A DNA stretch of 64,000 nucleotides from assembly GCA_039566865.1 (NCBI GenBank), contig CM076953.1, forward strand, positions 4,340,001 through 4,404,000, written 5' to 3'. Source of the stretch: Aurelia coerulea. Lineage: Eukaryota > Cnidaria > Scyphozoa > Semaeostomeae > Ulmaridae. The position numbers were made by a program, and so were the translations under genes. The number at the start of each line of letters is the position of its first letter. Within the stretch, counting starts at the first letter, position 1. Below the pieces are notes generated by a model that saw only the letters and a list, made by a program, of their open reading frames with translations, did not search any database and was not told where the DNA came from. Shown here piece after piece: positions 1 through 9,528 of this stretch.

Positions 1-79
1 TAGAAATAGAAATAGAAATAGAAATAGAAATAGAAATAGAAATAGAAATAGAAATAGAAATAGAAATAGAAATAGAAAT
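1..79. repeat. (TAGAAA)n microsatellite
   Basis: About 13 head-to-tail copies of the hexamer TAGAAA run from the window edge. The Penelope-like reverse transcriptase frame starts just after it. The repeat may continue outside the window and probably marks the 5'-truncated edge of that element. Confidence 0.95.
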
Positions 80-96
80 GTCGCCATGAAATATCT

Positions 97-1029
97 ATGA
101 TAAATTACAGCAAAAGGATCCAAACAAGTAACCTCACTGGAGCTGAGATTGATGCCATGAATAACTTGAAGTCTCGCGAGGATATTGTTATAAAACCAGC
201 AGACAAAGGAGGACGTGTTGTTGTTTGGAATAGGGATCGCTACGTCGAAGAAGGTCTATCACAGCTTGAGAATAATGAGGAGTTCTACATAAAAAAGGCA
301 CGAGATCCAACCAAGGAGTTCAATAAAGTAATAATCAATGCTGTTAAAGAAGAAATTAGAAAGGAACATTTACCCGATAATGCTGATCAACTCTTCTCTA
401 ATCATCCTAGAACACCTGTCTTTTACATGCTTCCTAAAATTCATAAGCCATCCAATCCAGGAAGACCCATCGTATCTGCTGTTTCATGTCCATCCTCACA
501 AATCGCTACATTTCTTGACTCCATTCTGACACCCATCGTCCACTCATTGCCTACATTTGTCAAAGATTCATCTGATGCTCTTCGCATCTTTGATCAATTT
601 CGTTTCACTGGTGATAATCGCTATCTCTTTACCATGGATGTCAAGTCTTTGTACACTGTCATTCCGAATGTCGATGGTCTCCATGCTCTCAAACACTTTC
701 TTGAACAACGCACAATCAAGGATCCTCCTACATCTTCCTTGCTTCGCCTTGCTGAGTTGGTTCTTACCACCAATGGCTTCTCTTTCGATCAACAGTTTTA
801 CGTACAGGTTGGTGGGGTAGCTATGGGCAGTAAACTAGGCCCAAGCTATGCCTGTTTGTTTGTTGGATACCAAGAACACCTCATTTCACAACAATACCAA
901 GGTCCATTTCCTCACCTCATTAAACGGTACATAGATGACATCATTGGCGCCACTTCCCTTCCACGTGAACAACTTGAAGCTTTCATTGATTTCGTATCCA
1001 ATTTCCATCCAGCTCTCAAATTCACGTAG
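97..1029 (+). pseudogene. Penelope-like reverse transcriptase, fragment
   Basis: An open frame of 310 codons resembles the Penelope-like RT core. It has VIKPADKGG near residue 31, FYMLPKIHKP near 108, the RT motif MDVKSLYT near 178, VAMGSKLGP near 243 and the catalytic box YIDD near 281. The family's RT copies RNA into DNA at a nicked target. The usual upstream part is absent because the frame begins just after a microsatellite. The frame ends in a stop at 1027-1029, exactly where a one-base loss (plus a possible base change) separates it from the downstream frame. Reading on in the next frame from 1029 continues typical family sequence. I therefore call it a broken retroelement gene, not a host gene. 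Confidence 0.88.
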
Positions 1030-2015
1030 AGATCACGCAAACGTCCATACCATTCCTCGACATCACACTATCAATCAAAGACAATATCATCTCCACATCT
1101 GTCCACTATAAAGAGACTGACGCTCATCGTTATCTCTCATATTCATCCTCGCATCCTGTCAAATGTAAACACTCAATTCCTTTCTCACAACTACTACGCC
1201 TCAAGAGACTTTGCTCCAACAAGCCAGACTTTGCAGATAAAGCAAAAGAAATGTGCAAATTCTTCCTGGAAAGTGGTTATCCGAAAAATGTAATTGACAA
1301 CGCACTTGAACGCATATCAAGAATTTCACGGCAGCAAGCCCTACAAGTCAAACGTAACGAAACCAGCGAAGACAGGATCCCACTAACTCTTACCTATCAC
1401 CCTCTATCAATGCCTATCATGAGGATCATTTACCAGAATTTTGACATCCTGCAGACGAGCAAGGACACAAAGGCCATTTTTGCAAAACCACCATTGATGG
1501 CATTTCGCCGTGATTCCAACTTAAGAGACATTTTGGTTCGTTCAAAATTAAAGAAAAAAGAAGAAAACCCTGGTACCTACCCTTGTAGACATCCACGATG
1601 CCGTACCTGCAACCATGTTTTTCAAACCCCTGTAATTCAAAATCTTGGTAACTCTTTCACTGTTCACAAACGCTTTACTTGTTCTTCCACATGCCTAATC
1701 TATGCCATTAAATGCAGTAAGTGTGAAATCTTATATATTGGGGAAACCTGCCGACAATTAAATGAAAGATTTGGAGAGCATATGAGGAACGTTGAGCACA
1801 AGCTTCACGAGGATGAAAGAAAGAAGGACCAAGGCGACATTAACGTCTCGCAACACTTTAATTCGGCAGGACATTCCATTCATGATATGAACATTCTTGG
1901 ACTGTTGGATGCCCCCATAGACTCGCGAAAAAGAAAGACACTCGAGAAAAGAATAATTTTTAAACTGGACACACGTGTTCCGAAAGGACTTAACAAGCAA
2001 TTTTCCTTTTTATGA
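1029..2015 (+). pseudogene. Penelope-like RT C-terminus, linker and GIY-YIG endonuclease
   Basis: After the frameshift the frame runs open to the stop at 2013-2015; its first ATG is at 1251. It contains a cysteine cluster (PCRHPRCRTC, about 1582-1611) like the zinc-binding linker of these elements. A GIY-YIG nuclease core follows, with IYAIKCSKC then LYIGETCRQLNERFGEH (about 1699-1780). The terminal VPKGLNKQF is also found, slightly changed, in the second copy near 3680. In the family this nuclease nicks the target for priming. The frame itself is intact, but it is separated from the RT frame. Confidence 0.87.
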
Positions 2016-2150
2016 TTGTATTTCCTCTTGCTCCTGAGCGTTCCATTTTCGCTCGTCTAATTCTTCCGTTACTTGCTCGATCCTAGCGTTCTATTAAACA
2101 TTCTTTCTTTTTCTATAATCTTCGCTTCTACTAAGTTCCTTTACTACTGA

Positions 2151-2182
2151 CGAAGGGCACGGCCCGATACGTTTAGTTTCGT
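2151..2182 (+). other. Hairpin at Penelope-like element 3' end
   Basis: CTGACGAAGGGCACGGCCC followed by GATACG can pair GGGC with GCCC around an ACG loop. The equivalent site of the second copy (4008-4035) pairs GAGC with GCTC, so one base pair has co-varied. The layout resembles the core of a hammerhead ribozyme (CUGANGA, stem, GAAA), a motif known in Penelope-like elements. However, there is an extra A before the stem and GATA in place of GAAA. Confidence 0.4.
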
Positions 2183-2277
2183 TTTTCTATGGCGATAGAA
2201 GTTTAATTTTTGATGAGTAATCAGGAAAAAATTTGTTCCTGGCGAGAATTTTTTTGCCGTTTTGAGAAGAGTTAGTC

Positions 2278-2358
2278 CATAAGGCCCTCAACTGGAGCGA
2301 CAACAACAACATTAATTCACTTCAATTAGATGAGCGTAAGTTGAGGGTCCTTATGTAG
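2278..2358. repeat. Short palindromic repeat, related to 21661-21740
   Basis: CATAAGGCCCTCAACT at the left pairs with AGTTGAGGGTCCTTATG at the right, about 80 bases apart. The reverse complement resembles the start of the intron at 21657 (TAGCCTCACTA, TAAGGACCCTC, TTGTTGTTGTCG). It is a non-coding foldback repeat of unknown class. Confidence 0.6.
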
Positions 2359-2693
2359 TGAGGCTAGCGCTTCAGTACCGCAAGGTACCGCAGGGATGCA
2401 AGGGACTCATCGTCATAAGTCTACGTTTGCAGTAGTTTATTCATTACATTTTCGATTCCTTGTACCAAGGTAAATAAGTATTGAAATTACATTTTATCTC
2501 GTAAAATCTACCACAAATCTGTTTTCAAAAATCCTTTTTTCGTGTGGAGCGGCAATATTAAAGACAATGCTTTTTTCTTCTTCACTGTCAAAAGGTATGA
2601 CCAGATGTGCAGAGATCTCTTACAGAAAGTCGCACATGTCCCAGCAGTAGATTTCAATATCACCGGGTTTGATGCAAAATAGTCGGATAAATT

Positions 2694-2977
2694 CTGTTTT
2701 TTTATAAGAATATTGTTTATAAGAATATTCAGGCTCAGAATCATAAAAAATTATAAGAATATTGCTCAGCCTCAGCTCGCATAATTGTGTCTCATTTTTT
2801 AGCCGTTGCCTGTTGTGCGATGTTCATAACAGAGAATCGCAAGACCGACATAACTCGTTTTTTTTAAAGCGTGGTTTCATAGAATACTTTAAGATTATAT
2901 TCAGGCTCAAAACGAGACTTTCTTATGAATATCGAGGCTGGACAAAGTTTATAGTATTCTTTATAATAACAGAGTGT
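2694..2977. mobile_element. Non-autonomous inverted-repeat element, copy 1
   Basis: The segment matches 50264-50610 in inverted orientation. Shared blocks include GAGCCTGAATATTCTTAT (in reverse), GCTCAGCCTCAGCTCGCAT and the TTTATAGTATTCTTTATAA-type end. No coding capacity is seen. A receptor-gene relic begins just to its right. Confidence 0.6.
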
Positions 2978-2989
2978 AGTTGAGAAAGG

Positions 2990-3046
2990 TGAAGCAACTC
3001 AACACAATATCAAACAAGATGATCTTAATCCTCAGCAATTTTAGGC
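2990..3046 (+). pseudogene. Receptor (GPCR) relic, TM1-TM2 junction
   Basis: About 55 bases are nearly identical to 4331-4386 inside the receptor gene at 4153. They encode QLNTISNKMILILS, the segment between transmembrane helices 1 and 2, then diverge into stops. The flanks show no further similarity. This is a fragment of a former tandem duplicate, now non-functional. Confidence 0.75.
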
Positions 3047-3621
3047 CACCTTAGTTCAAGAACTAAGGGCGCCCGTCCAAAAGGGCCCCTAACAAATGTT
3101 TCAAATTGTGTGCTTTTTTGGGATGGATCACTAGAGTTTCACAAAACAGGGGTTGGAAAGCAAGATGTGAAACAGATGAACTTTAAACGTAGTTTTTAAG
3201 CCAAAGAACCTGCCATGGAGGGTTTCTTTCGGTAAAATTTGTGTGTGTTCAAAGTAATCTCCATTAAACAGTACGACATACAGTCCGAGCCTTAAAAGTG
3301 GTTATCAGACAGATATGATATAATTCCATACTGAAGGATAGTATTTTGCTATGTAAACTAGTACTCTATGTTAACTTTTCGAAACACAACTCACATAAAC
3401 GTGCTAAATTTACTGCTGGTGTTTTCCTATGTAAACATTTCTTTTCCACATAACGTGTATTTTTCGAGGTTCTAAAGCGTATGGTTTCAAAAGCTTTCCC
3501 ACTACATTAAACCCCCTTCCCCGATAGAGCTCATTTCACTGCGCGGTCCCTACACAAGGGCCCCATCTTACTTAATTCCTACGGGCCTCGAGTGTCTCCG
3601 TTACGCCACTGATCTATCAAA

Positions 3622-4060
3622 TGAAATTCTCGTAGAAAAATGAATCATTCTCAAGCTCGGAATCCTTGTCCCCGCAGGACTTGATAAACAATTTTCGTAT
3701 CTTTCATAAATATGTACTAGGTCATCTTCCTCTTCTTCCTCTATTCTGTATATTTATTTTTTTCTATATATTTTATTTATTCAATTAGATCATTGGGCTC
3801 TTTATTTGTTTTATTTTTTCATTCTTGGCTTCACATCTATTTTTCGTATGTGCGTATCAGCGTATCAGCGTATCACAGTATCACGGCGCATTCCATTCTC
3901 ATCTGACGCCAAATTCTGTTGTTGTTCTCTTAGTCCTTCCTATATCATTCGAATTTTCTGTTCTAATATATCGTTCTAACGATGCTCCCTTACCTTACTG
4001 TCACACCTGACGAAGAGCAAAAGCTCGAGACGTCGTTATTGATAACTTTCTGAGTACATT
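3622..4060 (+). mobile_element. 3' end of a second Penelope-like element
   Basis: Positions about 3627-3710 encode IILKLGILVPAGLDKQF after an in-frame stop. This matches the C-terminus of the first element (IIFKLDTRVPKGLNKQF). A tail of similar style follows and ends with the CTGACGAAGAGC-AAAA-GCTC hairpin at 4008-4035. Everything 5' of the last 30 or so codons is missing, as is usual for 5'-truncated retroinsertions. Confidence 0.78.
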
Positions 4061-4152
4061 TTCTTTTAAAGAATTACTTGATTTGATATCAACAGCTACG
4101 GGTGTGCAGAGAAAGTTATGATGTAATACCACAAGGATATCAGAGGTGAGAC

Positions 4153-5202
4153 GTGAACAAAATGTTTGGAAAGAATGATTCTCAATCTAATGGTTTCGTC
4201 TGCTTTACGATTCTCTCCATAGAATTTCCTCAAGATTACCAAGTGATGTACCCAATAATGAGTGTAATTACCGCTCTTGTTACAGTACCAGCATTGATCT
4301 CAAACTCTATCTTGATATACACGTTATACAAGACAAATCAACTCAACACAATATCAAACAAGATGATTTTAATACTGAGCATTTCAGACTTATGCTTTGG
4401 GACATTTGTCCTGTTGCCTCAAGCTATTCTATATTCTATCAAGAGCAAACTGAAAAGCTGCATTTTTGAGCAAATCATTGCTTATCCAACTGTGTTTTTT
4501 GGGTATTATTCCTTTTTCATGCTGTCTTGCATTGCAGTCGATCGATATTTTCAAGTCACAAAGTTGAATCGATACAACTTATACATGAACAACTTTCGAA
4601 TGAACTTGATGATGGTTTCAATATTCGTTGTAGCAAACATCATAACTATTACCACAATATTATATCCCTCATTTGAACATAGAGTTGTTGTAATAAGTCT
4701 GGGTTTCATTTGCATGGTATTCTCTGCAACAATTTACATCTTGCTCATCAAGAAATTGAGCAGACATGTAAAAAGCATGGAGAAAAAAGCAAGACGAATT
4801 GTAGTGTCAGAAGAAGGAGTAAAAGCGGGTAGGGAAACAAACAGAGAAACAATTACTTCCTATGAAGGTGCAAGAACTGGTACAAATCCTTCAGAAACGA
4901 GGACAACTCAAACTTCCTCAAGAAGCAACTTATCTGCAGTAAGAACAATGCTAACATTGATATTGCTTACTTTTATAACATACACTCCTTTTAATATTCT
5001 TTCACTTCCTTGGATTTATTTCAAAGTGGTGGAAAGACGAGATCCTGGCTTTACACTAAATGTATTATTCTTTCTGGCTTGTATTGTTCTTGCATCCAAT
5101 TCAAGTTGTAATGCATGGATCATAATTAATGGGAACAAAAAGAGCAGAACATTCGTGGCTTCCCTGATTCGAAGGAATCGAATTTCAAAAACCTCTGAAT
5201 GA
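4153..5202 (+). CDS. Rhodopsin-class (class A) orphan GPCR
   Basis: This intronless gene encodes 349 residues with seven hydrophobic helices, so it is a plasma-membrane G-protein-coupled receptor. Recognisable class A marks are N51 in helix 1, SISDL with D79 in helix 2, C103 before helix 3 for the extracellular disulfide, and DRY at 130-132. The third intracellular loop is long, charged and Ser/Thr-rich (about 210-262). Helices 4, 6 and 7 are atypical. Helix 4 lacks the usual Trp, helix 6 has TYTPF where CWxP is common, and helix 7 has NSSCNAWII where NPxxY is expected. The ligand cannot be read from sequence. It is paralogous to the receptor at 6927-7937 and the two genes converge. M4 is an alternative start; I kept the first ATG. 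Confidence 0.88.
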   Translation: MNKMFGKNDSQSNGFVCFTILSIEFPQDYQVMYPIMSVITALVTVPALISNSILIYTLYKTNQLNTISNKMILILSISDLCFGTFVLLPQAILYSIKSKLKSCIFEQIIAYPTVFFGYYSFFMLSCIAVDRYFQVTKLNRYNLYMNNFRMNLMMVSIFVVANIITITTILYPSFEHRVVVISLGFICMVFSATIYILLIKKLSRHVKSMEKKARRIVVSEEGVKAGRETNRETITSYEGARTGTNPSETRTTQTSSRSNLSAVRTMLTLILLTFITYTPFNILSLPWIYFKVVERRDPGFTLNVLFFLACIVLASNSSCNAWIIINGNKKSRTFVASLIRRNRISKTSE

Positions 5203-6624
5203 ATGTATCAAAGATTGAAGAATGCTTTAAAGTCTTTCAAGGAATGACAAGTTAGTAAGAAATGTCATCAACGTAATGTGTTAATGTGAATGGATGGGAT
5301 ATGATATGAAACTTGGTTCGTACAAGTAAATGCTGCAAGATGGGATCTATTGATGAGCTCAAACTTATTATTGTTGACTTTATTATTTACTGATAACGTA
5401 ACACCATTGACCCATTTTCAAATGAAGAAAGAATGCTTCAGGTATCATAATTATAGCGCGTATCTAAATAGTCATGCTTTACCTGCTAACTCATAAACAG
5501 ACTCTTATCTACAGGATACTTCGGCCACTTGGACATGTTGGGTATCATTAGTAACAATTCGAATTAATTATTTATGTAATGTCGTTCCTATACATACCAG
5601 AGTATGTAGCGTGAGATGCTTTCATTTTGTGGCGTAAATGTCCTTCGCAGCACACCTTTCACATTGACTCTCTTAATCTCACAGTATATCCAACAAATCA
5701 ATCTCCGATTGATTAGAATTGATTAGAATTCCCCGTTGCACAACTTCTTTCTGGGTCGCTTGCCTGGATTGGTGGGAGTTGTGCTTTAAAACCATCGTGG
5801 GAAATTTCACTGAGGCCGGGGTGGCTTCTGTCTGCATCGCTTGCGTGGATCGTTTAGAACCGGCCCCGTGTTTTCAGTTCGACTCTGACGCGTAGGAGCT
5901 CGTGTCAAAAGCACCCGAGGATATCCCTTACGCCACAATATACATCTCCATTCCCCACTTTCTTTAGGGCTGATGGTAGTCGTCTGTAGCTTTATTTGGT
6001 TCTGGTTGATCGATTTGATATGTTCAGTCAGAGTCAATCTGGTCCGGTCCAGTATTACAAAATTTCTTTCCTTGGGCCAAAACATCTTGTCTCAGGGCTA
6101 CCGAACAACACAATAGACCTGTCATGTTTCGGCCTAAAACACTTTAAAACTCAAGAGCAGCATATTCAGGTCTAAAATTAGCCTATTGTATTTGACGATT
6201 TTGACATGTGCGTTTATATCTTTTCACTAAGGGAGCAATTACGTACGTAGGCATTGCTTTGTCCTATTTATAGATTGCCTCTACTTAGCTCCGTCAACTA
6301 ACTTAAAAGGAGCGTGAATACACAAAGTAAGTAAATACCCACAAAAGCCAATATCTTGTGTCAAGGCAGAGGAGAGAGTATTAACTTGATTTTTACATTT
6401 TTGGAGAACAAAGAAAGTGCTGTTTTTAAGCAATCACTGTTTCGACTTTTTTGTACCATAAATCAACAACCACATCTCTGATTGGCTAAAACAAGGTCTG
6501 AAACCCTAAGTTAAAGACTACACTATGCAACTGTATAAAGAACGAAACAACATATGGGATACAACTCAGCCACACAAATGGGGTGCAATGTTTTGGAACA
6601 CCCTGTGTGCAATAGGTCATTTTT
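5203..6624. other. Intergenic, no gene recognised
   Basis: This is the space between the two convergent receptor genes. The longest frame (minus, 92 codons, 5807-6085) is GC-richer than its surroundings but matches nothing I know and has no supporting context. I see no clear repeat boundaries. Confidence 0.6.
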
Positions 6625-6910
6625 AAAGGGTCGAAATCTCGGTCGAAAGGGTGATTTTGAAAGGTTTTGATGGGCAATATCACACAGACGCTTACCTGTT
6701 TTTTCGAAAATGAAAGCATCATTTTGAAGGTAAATCTTTATACTTTACAGAGGAAAATACCAAACATTCATATCTTTTACGATTGCTTGGACATGGTAGC
6801 TTTGGTGAAGCCACCAAACAAACTGTTGGTGAAGCCACCAAACAAACTGCAGAAAACAATGGAGAGCAATGGACACAGATTTGTTTACGGTTTGGCGACG
6901 GAGCCCCTTT
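6625..6910. mobile_element. Inverted-repeat element, GGGGCTCCGTC family, copy 1
   Basis: It matches 41948-42254 over most of its length. Shared blocks are GTTTTTTCGAAAATGAAAGC, CCAAACATTCATATCT, and AACAAACTGCAGAAAACA. The right end (GGCGACGGAGCCCCTTT) is well preserved, and the left end is worn. An internal unit TTGGTGAAGCCACCAAACAA occurs twice in tandem at about 6808-6855. It sits about 15 bases beyond the stop codon of the minus-strand receptor. Confidence 0.75.
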
Positions 6911-6926
6911 AAGTTGGAAACTAAGC

Positions 6927-7937
6927 TCAATGTTCATTGCTGTTCTCGACCTGATATCGTCCAAATAATGATGATACAATAAATCTCCGACTCTTCGAGT
7001 TCCCATAAATGATGATCCATGAGTTACCAAATGCGTTGAAGAATGCTAAGATCGCTGAGCATTCATATATTACGCTTACGTAAAATCCAGGCTCTATTTT
7101 CATCAAAAATTTCCAATATGTCCACCAGCACGACATAATAGCATACGGAATATAAGTTATCGCTAGATATACGAGAAGAAATTGAATCGTTCTTATGGCA
7201 GACAGTTGCTTGCTCCTGGTTCTCTGGGGTTCATTAGAATCATCGTTGGTTGTGGTAGTGACCACTTGAGATTCAACATGATTTCGTAGTCTTCTGAGGA
7301 GAAATTTGTACAATATCATGGCAAAAATTAGGCCAAATGAGCCCCCAGCAACAGAGATGACTTGCTGAATGAAAGATGGTTGCAGCAGCGACGTATACGC
7401 AACGATGTTAGCAACAATAACACTCAAAATGATCATTATCTTCATTCGAAAACTGTTCATAAACAAGTGATATCTGTTTAGTTTCGTCACATGAAAGTAT
7501 CGATCGATTGATATACAAGATAACATCATAAATGATAGAAACCCAAAAGTAAGGTTCCAGTAAGAAATGAATTTGCTCAGTGCACAATTCTTTAAGTTTT
7601 GTCTCAGCATATGATGAAAAAACTGTGCTGGAAGACCAATAACTCCCAAACAAAGATCTGAGATGTTCATGACTAGTATAAATTTGTTTGATATCGAGTT
7701 TAGCTGCTTTGTCTTGTGAAGAGCATATATCAGAGTGGTGTTTGAAGCAATCGTCATTACTGATAATAATGCATAGACTGCTGCGAATGACATATGATAA
7801 AGCCATGGCAGAACAGTTGCAGTAATCGTCATGCAGAATACTTGCGAATCATTAGCTGAGAAATTAGAACTTGCCATTTCATTGATTTTAACTCCAGTGT
7901 TTGCAAGGGCAGCTTGTGGGAGCATAAAGTAATCCAA
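6927..7937 (-). CDS. Rhodopsin-class (class A) orphan GPCR, paralogue
   Basis: This single-exon gene encodes 336 residues. Its N-terminus has two possible N-glycosylation sites (NFS 25-27, NDS 29-31). Seven helices follow, with N66 in helix 1, NISDL with D94 in helix 2, C118 before helix 3 and DRY at 145-147. The third intracellular loop (about 230-255) is shorter than in the receptor at 4153. The two share KTxQLNxISNKxIL and DRYFxVTKLNRYxLxMNxFRM, so they are recent paralogues. Helix 6 (ITYIPYAI) and helix 7 (GNSWIII) also depart from CWxP and NPxxY, a shared lineage trait. M21 is an alternative start. Ligand unknown. Confidence 0.88.
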   Translation of the reverse strand: MDYFMLPQAALANTGVKINEMASSNFSANDSQVFCMTITATVLPWLYHMSFAAVYALLSVMTIASNTTLIYALHKTKQLNSISNKFILVMNISDLCLGVIGLPAQFFHHMLRQNLKNCALSKFISYWNLTFGFLSFMMLSCISIDRYFHVTKLNRYHLFMNSFRMKIMIILSVIVANIVAYTSLLQPSFIQQVISVAGGSFGLIFAMILYKFLLRRLRNHVESQVVTTTTNDDSNEPQRTRSKQLSAIRTIQFLLVYLAITYIPYAIMSCWWTYWKFLMKIEPGFYVSVIYECSAILAFFNAFGNSWIIIYGNSKSRRFIVSSLFGRYQVENSNEH

Positions 7938-8205
7938 TTTTTGGAAAGTGAAATGTTATTGAAACATTATTCAAGTTGAAGTATGACAATGATATGAAGT
8001 GAAGACAATTTCAGCATGTCTATTTTGGTCTTTATTCTTGCTGAGATTCATCACAAAGTTTCTCTTCCTACCGATGAGAAATTATGTGCAATTAAAGTTT
8101 CGTTTCCTGTGTTAGAACGGGGTTAGAACCCTTCACTTCACACCCACAAGGATTCAGATATTGGCTCTTTGAAGCATGCCACGTTAACCATCACTCAAGA
8201 AGGTG

Positions 8206-8557
8206 TAGCTTTGAAGCTGCATTAAAAAACTTGTTCTCTTCAACGACAGAATAACCTTGTCTGTTCTTTCACTCGAAGAAAGAACGAGATTGAGCAATCA
8301 GACACCGTCAGTCATCATTGCTTTAAGTCTTTGAAGTAGGTCATATCAATGATATAGATAGCTCCCTCCTGACTGTGATTTGACTGACATTACTAAACTG
8401 AAGCTGCTTTGAAACAAACTCTTGCCTTTAACAATAGACCAATCTTGTCTGTTCTTTCTTTCGAAGAAACAGCAAAAATTGAGCGATTACAGGACAGTCA
8501 ATGGTTATAATTTTAAGTGTGAGTATATAAGTAGCTCTCTGCTGACTGTGATTTCGC
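8206..8557. repeat. Diverged tandem duplication, two units of about 180 bp
   Basis: Two consecutive blocks (about 8206-8390 and 8398-8557) share GAAGCTGC, CTTGTCTGTTCTTTC, CGAAGAAA, GATTGAGC-type and CTGACTGTGATTT segments in the same order. They lie 270 bases upstream of the start codon of the minus-strand receptor, so they could be a duplicated promoter or enhancer segment. The second unit holds TATATAAG at 8524-8531. Confidence 0.65.
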
Positions 8558-8862
8558 CAATTGCAGTTTCTTCACCATTTCTGTAAACCAGAATATGAAG
8601 AGTCTTTGTTAAATTACAATCATTCATCGGTGAAATTAAATATTGGATGAAGTCATCACAAAGATGGTCGCAGGATGTTTATTTTGGAAATTGTTTTTAT
8701 CAACGGCACTGAACTATGAAGAAATTTTGCTGATTGAAATATTTCCCTAATGATTGTAAAATCCGACATCAGCTGTTTTTGATTGCTTTGCTAAATATGA
8801 TTCACATAGAAAATACTAATCGCACTTGATATCTACTTTCTGCTCATAATTTAAGCAAGACC

Positions 8863-9145
8863 TATATAAGATAAAAACTGGACCCTAAAAACCTGTGACC
8901 CCTGAGACCCCTCGAACCTTTAAGTACCAAAAATGAAAAGGGTTACACCAGAGGGTCATCACCACAGACAAGCAATAGATCAATGTCATCAAGCTGTCAA
9001 ACAAGAGGTTGCGTATCGTATGAGCTTCCTCTATTCTATCCTACGAACTTTCGCTCGTTCAAACCAGCGCCAGGACGACATTAATCATGCAAAAAGTTTT
9101 GAAAATAGCACGATAGGAGATACCCAAAATTGTTTTCCAACATAG
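8863..9145 (+). other. TATA-like box and 70-codon frame, doubtful gene
   Basis: TATATAAG at 8863-8870 lies 63 bases before an ATG (8933) in a good context (AAAATG). The frame encodes 70 basic residues with no signal peptide and no domain I recognise. Spacing and context suit a tiny gene, but a frame this short is expected by chance in such AT-rich DNA. Confidence 0.2.
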
Positions 9146-9211
9146 TATACACCCTCTGCATTCCAGGCATTGGTTTGAAAGAGTAAGATCATGTTCTAGT
9201 CAGCTGCTCTA

Positions 9212-9528
9212 ATAGACCTTTTTACTTCTTAAAAGAGAGGTTTGGATCGAGCGTCCAAATCTGGTAAATTTTGTTAAAAGAAACGGAAACACGACCCCCG
9301 TTTATGATAGATACCTGCTAGCTGCGGCAAGAAGTTCCTTCAGATCTCAGAACACTTTTCAGAGAGTTAAGTAACAATGACTTTGCTCCAATTGACTTAC
9401 GACTGGTTCAGTTTATAAACTGGCAAGCTTTATTTGCTTTCTGGGGGTCGTCCTTTCGTTTTCCTTCCCAAATTTTACCAGGTTTGGACACTCGATCCAA
9501 GCCTCTTTTTTAAGAAGTAAAAAGATCT
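9212..9528. mobile_element. Foldback element, about 317 bp
   Basis: The left arm (ATAGACCTTTTTACTTCTTA through TCCAAATCTGGTAAATTTT) pairs with the right arm (AAATTTTACCAGGTTTGGAC through AAGAAGTAAAAAGATCTAT) over about 65 bases. The middle is unique and non-coding. No certain target-site duplication was seen. Confidence 0.75.

Larger units (their letters stand above)
80..2250 (+). mobile_element. Penelope-like retroelement, 5'-truncated and frameshifted
   Basis: The element carries a reverse transcriptase block (97-1029) and, in another frame, a linker plus GIY-YIG endonuclease block (about 1029-2015). That order is diagnostic of endonuclease-bearing Penelope-like elements. A noncoding tail follows, with a small hairpin at 2151-2174 that recurs at the end of a second copy near 4030. 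The left end abuts a microsatellite. The right end is not sharp: I place it near 2250 because similarity to the second copy fades there. The copy looks inactive: it has a frameshift and appears to lack the N-terminal part of the polyprotein. Confidence 0.88.

Noticed and set aside
5807..6085. 92-codon minus frame between the receptors
   Set aside because: No recognisable family, no context and no clear start signal.
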